From the NCBI RefSeq assembly GCF_020283565.1, contig NC_060059.1, positions 36,138,338-36,202,337 on the forward strand: a stretch of DNA of 64,000 bases, given 5' to 3'. Below the pieces are notes generated by a model that was not told where the DNA came from, did no database searches, and worked only from the letters and a program-made list of their open reading frames with translations. The DNA comes from Trifolium pratense. Lineage: Eukaryota > Streptophyta > Magnoliopsida > Fabales > Fabaceae. Both the position numbers and the translations under genes were made by a program. Positions 60,701-64,000 of this stretch are shown here, one piece after another. Position 1 is the stretch's first letter, and every line of letters begins with the position of its first letter.

Positions 60701-63700
60701 CACTTACTCCCTCTCCGATTGTGATATTTTAATTGCTCTTAAAGTAAATACTTCCTCTGGTCCTTATTAAGAGAATTTTTATTTTCTAAGTTTATTGTAA
60801 AACTAATATATCTAGACTATAATATGGTCTAAATAAATTAATTTTACAATGAACCTAAAAAGTTAAACTTCTCTTATAATAAGGAATAGAAGGAGTAATT
60901 TTCATAATGATAGGCGTTTTCGATGAATGGTTTTTTTTTTCAACTTTGCCCTCAAGTACCGTTTTAAAGACCTGCATGCATTTTGTTGGGAAAGTACACT
61001 GTGGACCTGTGTGAGTGTGAGTTTCTTCTGATCCACACAAGGTTCTATGAAGTAACTTTTTAACTTTTCAATGTGTTTGTAATTTAGTAAATTTGGCATG
61101 TTTGTTGACTTCTTTATTTCTTTTATTAATTTGTGTGTAAAAACTTTAAACTATAATTATTTTGGGACAGGGTGTACATGATTTTTTTGAGATTTTGACA
61201 ATTTATGTGTATTTTTTAGGTATGATTACTGGTGCTGCAATATCAACTGTATTCTTCAATTTGAAACTAAGGCATCCAACACTTGATATACCAATGATTG
61301 ACTATGATTTAGTGCTTCTTAATCAACCTGTAATCATTCTTGGTATTAGCATAGGGGTTCTTTTAAGTGTAGTTTTTGCTGATTGGATGATCACTGTTCT
61401 ACTAATTATTATCTTCATAGGTAATTTACTGGATTATTTAAATTTCAGGTTCACTTAAAAATTCCAGGTTCATTTATTTACCGGACTATAACATACTGAT
61501 TTGTTATGTTATTGATATTTGCAGGGACATCAGTGAAGGCTTGCTTAAAGGGTCTTGAGACATGGAATAATGAAACCATAGTGTTAGAGGTAAATAAATA
61601 CTATAAATTTCAATAGTTTATGTAATATTTTTTATAAGTATACTTGAATTTAATTTGTATACACAGTTAGTATAAAATTATCTATATTTTAGGAGGTTTT
61701 AAAAAATTTGAAAATAAGAAAATGTTATTGTTATTAATCAAAATAATACTAATGACATTGACTACCCTTAATTGGGAACGAGGGGATTTAAACTTTATCC
61801 ATCGAAGTTAGTATAATGTTAGACTTTTACCATTGAACTAGTAGACATATGTTTTAAAAACTAACACAATAAAGTGGAAAAATTAAGTGATTCGATTATA
61901 TATGCATGTGTGCAAAAGTTTTATTGTAGGCATAAAATTTATTTGCTAATTACATTTCTAATCCTTGATTTTTCTTTATCAATATATCATTTGGAATAAC
62001 AGGAGGCTGTCAAGCATTTGGAGTCTACTGGTGAGTGTATTATATTTTTATTGGTTTTCAATGAAACCACTCAACATGCATGGTCAGCTGGTCACAAAGA
62101 AACAAAATCAATGACAATAGATATCTACCGGTTACTTTTTTAGATTCATCGAAAAACCAATATATCTATTTATTTATAGGCCAGATACATTGATTTTTCA
62201 ATGAATCTAAAAAATAACTTTTGCTTATAAATAAGGCTGAAGGGAGTATAATTTATTTATTTTCTTTGACAAAGATATCTATAAAAATTGTGTTTTTCTT
62301 TCAGCCAGTAGCAGTGAAGAAGTTGAATACAATTACAAACGGCTTCCTAGTTGTCCGGATGATGAGACTCGAAAGGAAATTACGCAAGTAGGCATATTTT
62401 AATATTGTTTTATCTTAATGTAATCCCATTAACCACTAATTAGATATAATACTAAATGCAACTATTTTCCAAAACAATTAATAATAAAAGTACTACTTAT
62501 ACGTAACTATGCATGTAGATAAAATATGGCTAAGTTTTATTAGTGTCATTAGTCCAATCCTTACAATTTACAACCAAATGAAATCTTTCTTTCCCTCTTT
62601 TATTGGAAGATGGGTGAATTTTATGAGCTTTTTGAAATGGATGCACATGTAGGAGCAAAAGAGCTTGACTTGGAGTATACTAAGGTTAGTATGATTTGTG
62701 AGTTTCCATTGCGATTAAAATTTTGCTCAGACTTTCTAATATTCCTGGCTCCGTCACTACATGTAGGTAAACCAGGGGACAATTCTCAGCAATATTCGTT
62801 GGAAGGAATTTGGATTTCTTTGTTTTGTTTGGTTTGCAGTCCTTCTCTTACAGATTGCCAAGGTAAATTTTGGATCAAGATTTTTTCTTTGGTCGGAATA
62901 CCTTAAATTCACACAGGCGGTACATCGATGACAGTTGGATTAAGACTGAGTGTGTTAGATCTGCTAAAAAATAGAGAATTGGATTGAACAACTTTTTGTT
63001 ATACCCTATTTGATTTAAAAACTGATTATAGGACTGGACAAAGTAGATAATATGGAATAGGACAAAAACAAGTTTTTTGTCCCTCATTGAACCACATGAC
63101 AATATTTTGTCTATAGTACAACTATAAAAAATACAACAATATCCATTTTATTTTCGAATGTAAAAAATATTATCCCTCCGATAGAGTTTTGTCTTCTCTT
63201 ATACTATCTTGTTTATTCATGTATTGTTTTGTCCATTATTTAGTATTTACTTTTTTACAAATCAAATACACCCTAAACGGCTATATTTTAAGTTTGGTAT
63301 TTTAGATTTTTAAAAAATAAAACAAAATCAGCATATTTTGTGAATAATCCGATTTGAATCCAACGGTCACACCAATGCATTGATCGGATGAACGCAGTGA
63401 TATCCAAACTACGGGTGAAATGGTTAGCTCAACTGGTTGAGTTAGTTGAGTTAAGGGTTAAGGAGTTGAAGGTTTGGGATTCGAATCCTAACAAGGAGAA
63501 AAACTATGGCCAATGCAACCTTTTCATGCATTCTCTCCTTTCTTTTCCTGGTACATTCATATGAAATAATTATTACTTAAAAAGATTCATTCATTTCTCA
63601 ACAGAATTATACAACTACATGTTCAATCACATACTGGATACTTACTTTGTTACAGGTAATTTTATACACTTTCTCTTTGTGTCAAACAATTTGACTTAAT

Positions 63701-63987
63701 TTGATCCATACTATGGAAAACTAACAATTACTTACACTCTTAGGAATTAAATTTGTGTTTTATAGATACCAGTGACCGTAGGGGTTTCAATGTACCAAGC
63801 AATAGGCCTATATCAAGGGAAGAAGATTACAGTTTCAAAACAAGATCATGGCACACATTGGCCATTGCACCTTCTAATTCTATCACTTTCCTGTTCCTTG
63901 CTAGCTGGAATTTTGGGTGGACTTCTTGGTGTTGGTGGTGGATTTGTCATGGGTCCTTTGTTTATCGAACTCGGAATTGCTCCTCAG
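54799..63987 (+). CDS. TauE/SafE family membrane protein, copy 3 (partial)
   Basis: Third tandem copy; exons 1-9 are in the window and exons 10-12 lie beyond its end. Exons: 54799-54981, 55109-55268, 61220-61420, 61525-61589, 62003-62030, 62305-62387, 62767-62862, 63605-63655, 63766-63987. All junctions are GT-AG and the frame is open throughout. Intron 2 is 5,951 bp because of a complete copia element; intron 6 holds a hAT-like insertion with an MSH6-like exon fragment. Differences from copies 1 and 2: an extra Ile in the first helix, five Ser codons, Val-to-Gly at the start of exon 4, and two extra codons (Asn-Tyr) in exon 6. Both glycine motifs are intact (exon 9 has GVGGGF). The coding part seems functional, but splicing out a 6-kb intron is a real test. 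Confidence 0.9.
55537..55758 (-). repeat. LTR of copia element (3' LTR in element sense)
   Basis: 222 bp, starts TGTTATGA and ends CTTAACA on the plus strand; identical to 60107-60328. The polyprotein stop codon (55730-55732) lies inside it. Confidence 0.95.
55730..57253 (-). CDS. Copia reverse transcriptase and RNase H
   Basis: A 507-codon frame, the C-terminal half of a copia polyprotein, counted from its first Met. The reverse transcriptase core has [11 protein letters not shown] (91-101) and the catalytic YVDD (177-180). The RNase H domain has SDADWAG (340-346), [10 protein letters not shown] (379-388) and FCDNQSA (416-422). It is in the same frame as the upstream 907-codon frame; the codons just above this Met already read as RT-leader sequence ([11 protein letters not shown]), so the true protein boundary is the stop at 57302-57304 and not this Met. 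The last residues run into the LTR. Confidence 0.93.
   Translation of the reverse strand: MNSELEALARTGTWKIVDLPPNVKPIGNKWVYKIKHKSDGTIERYKARLVAKGYNQVEGLDFFDTFSPVAKLTTVRMLLAIASIKGWFLHQLDVNNAFLHGDLQENVYMQIPDGVQCTKPNQVCKLLKSLYGLKQASRKWYEKLTSLLVREGYTQSTSDYSLFTLSQQNNFTALLIYVDDVILAGTNMQEIDRIKTILDHNFKIKDLGVVKYFLGLEVAHSKEGISISQRKYCLDLLNDSGLLGSKPASTPLDPSIKLHQDNGKPFEDISLYRRLVGKLLYLTNTRPDITYATQQLSQFLHNPTVTHYKAACRVIRYLKHNPGRGLMFHRNTDMHLLGYSDADWAGCLDTRKSTTGYCFFLGSSLVSWKAKKQSTISKSSSEAEYRALSSATCELTWLLYLLKDLHIESSKQPVLFCDNQSALHIASNPVFHERTKHIEIDCHLVREKVQEGLMRLLPISTHDQLADFLTKALPAPKFNNLLSKLGLLDIYQASACGRMLSDAHDQA
55759..55769 (-). other. Polypurine tract of copia element
   Basis: Reads ttgtgggagga on the minus strand, directly against the LTR, as required for plus-strand DNA priming. 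Confidence 0.8.
57302..60025 (-). CDS. Copia gag, protease and integrase
   Basis: A 907-codon frame starting 74 bp after the primer-binding site. Gag occupies about 1-250. A CX2CX4HX4C zinc knuckle is at 259-272, the aspartic protease DSGA at 370-373, the integrase HHCC zinc site at 503-535, and the integrase catalytic residues at D562, D625 and E658 (32 residues between the last two, common in this lineage). The frame ends at TAA 57302-57304, 16 codons before the Met of the next frame and in phase with it. Either a nonsense change has split the polyprotein or readthrough is needed. All motifs are intact. Confidence 0.93.
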   Translation of the reverse strand: MVRAQPDPVLDNSSPYYVHPGDGPSSVIVTPLLTGANYHSWSRSMKRALGAKMKLDFITGALPMPDDDFDPAYRAWHRCNQLISSWILNSISPSIAQSVVFMENAIDIWNDLRERFSQGDLVRISELQQEIYALKQDNRSVTDFYSELKTLWEELELYLPIPSCTCRQRCVCEAMRSARRNHILLQTVRFLTGLNENFSTVRSQILIMEPLPPINRVFSLVIQHERQGNFAEIDDSKILVNAARSAKPSSSSKSSTRSCSYCGKDNHVVENCFKKNGVPPHMKKFSSAHNVAAEGGSVDSNVAPTPPSLSQDQYDKLMTLLQNSNLASNVGSASSNQVGSSIITDHSSVIHKGIHLSSHNACVLGTWIIDSGASHHICNSLSWFQSYIEINPIHIKLPNGNFAIAKYSGIVNFSSKLVIHDVLYVPAFSINLIAVSKLCSSSNYIVNFTGSQCVIQDKKCLKMIGSGDEHEGLYHLKLTDRLAHVASIDGSNHATIPKTAIWHFRLGHPSHHRLVSMKNKFPYVIADHKGICDICHLARFKKLPYGNSFNKAVAAYDVIHFDIWGPISIKSVHGYSYFLTAVDDYSRFTWIILMKSKAETRTHIVTLLKMIKTQYNHQVKIVRSDNGPEFLMHDYYSSNGILHQTSCVESPQQNGRVERKHQHLLNIGRALLYQSNLPKNFWSYAVLHAAYIINRIPTLVLENKSPYEMLHQSLPDLNDLKVFGSLAYASTLTANRTKLSPRGRKCIFLGYKQGVKGTILFDLESRDIFISRNVKHFDHILPYTTNNSKNHWHYHSILDSDSITPSPDNSTQYFDTSAITPPNDSPPNTPDQQHNLPNSTPTATSPLVRPDRIKHKPSYLSDYVCSSSDSSTQPSSPGILYPISSFHSLDHLSSSHSVYTMSLTQHT
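60099..60106 (-). other. Primer-binding site of copia element
   Basis: TGGTATCA on the minus strand directly abuts the LTR, matching 8 nt of the 3' end of initiator-Met tRNA, the usual primer of plant copia elements. Confidence 0.85.
60107..60328 (-). repeat. LTR of copia element (5' LTR in element sense)
   Basis: 222 bp, identical to 55537-55758. Confidence 0.95.
60751..60895. mobile_element. Stowaway-like MITE in intron 2 of copy 3
   Basis: cttcctctggtccttatta on the left mirrors taataaggaatagaaggag on the right, and TA flanks both ends. The 145-bp unit is AT-rich and non-coding, and is absent from the matching stretch of copy 2. Confidence 0.75.
62134..62253. mobile_element. Short inverted-repeat element in intron 5 of copy 3
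   Basis: The arms tttagattcatcgaaaaacc and caatgaatctaaaaaataac are inverted copies around 62185. The right end, aaggctgaagggagta, resembles the end of a similar hairpin at 39000-39140. It is missing from intron 5 of copies 1 and 2. Confidence 0.5.
62519..62759 (-). mobile_element. hAT-like insertion carrying a host exon fragment
   Basis: Copies 1 and 2 lack this 241 bp at the end of intron 6. CATGTAG flanks it at 62512-62518 and 62760-62766. The right end, read on the minus strand, is tagtgacggagccagg, a hAT-type terminus (compare cagtggcgga ends elsewhere in the window). The left end (ataaaatatggc) is not a matching terminus, so the element is truncated or rearranged. The duplicated word includes the AG of the intron 6 acceptor. 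Confidence 0.7.
62601..62684 (+). pseudogene. MSH6: MSH6-like exon fragment
   Basis: A frame beginning at a Trp-Lys before ATG 62610 reads [20 protein letters not shown]. This is the N-terminal mismatch-recognition segment of plant MSH6 (Phe-X-Glu region), as I remember the family. It ends AAG followed by gttagtatg, a credible exon-intron junction. Only about 26 codons are present, inside a transposon-like insertion in intron 6 of TauE copy 3, so it is a captured fragment and not a gene. MSH6 fits better than MSH7 because of the [10 protein letters not shown] wording. Not confirmed by search. Confidence 0.8.
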
Positions 63988-64000
63988 GTATCTTCTAGTA

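Noticed and set aside
1..64000. CRISPR arrays, bacterial operons or riboswitches
   Set aside because: The sequence is plant nuclear DNA with spliced genes; the CACGCCGCGCGTG array has irregular short spacers and lies inside LTRs.

Overview
The window looks like nuclear DNA of a legume, most likely from the Trifolium/Medicago side of the family. It is strongly AT-rich, its genes have many small GT-AG introns, and it is full of plant mobile elements (Ty1-copia, solo LTRs, hAT, Stowaway-like, Helitron, tRNA-derived SINEs). The organism is inferred from style and was not confirmed by any search.

Layout. 1-25.6 kb is gene-poor: a three-unit ~0.4 kb tandem repeat, a fold-back MITE, an RNase H pseudogene, two non-autonomous hAT elements with perfect 8-bp target duplications, two related solo LTRs with perfect 5-bp duplications that both carry a CpG-dense array of a near-palindromic motif, a TRIM-like remnant, a poly(A) retro-insertion with a 17-bp duplication, and a scrambled copia remnant. 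25.75-29.6 kb (minus strand) holds an intact six-exon SFT2-like vesicle-transport gene with a solo LTR in intron 2. 30.6-31.4 kb is the decayed end of a Helitron with helicase remnants. 33.64-38.5 kb is a non-autonomous Helitron that has captured the start of a cytochrome b5 gene and carries a 762-bp tandem duplication.

39.6-64 kb is a tandem array of three plus-strand genes for TauE/SafE-family (sulfite-exporter-like) membrane proteins. Each has the same exon structure (12 exons in the two complete copies). Copy 1 (39601-43461, 461 aa) and copy 2 (44384-52477, 464 aa) are complete and open. Copy 3 (54799 onward) is complete through exon 9 and then leaves the window. Copies 2 and 3 are closer to each other than to copy 1. 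Because the copies share introns and promoters, each serves as an empty-site control for insertions in the others: a 4.79-kb copia element with identical 222-bp LTRs in intron 2 of copy 3, the Helitron upstream of copy 1, a solo LTR in intron 2 of copy 2, and a 241-bp hAT-like insertion in intron 6 of copy 3 that carries an exon fragment resembling the mismatch-repair gene MSH6.

The host genes here (SFT2-like and the TauE array) have no obvious common pathway. What the window mainly shows is a young tandem gene family diverging through transposon insertion in promoters and introns while its coding exons stay intact.
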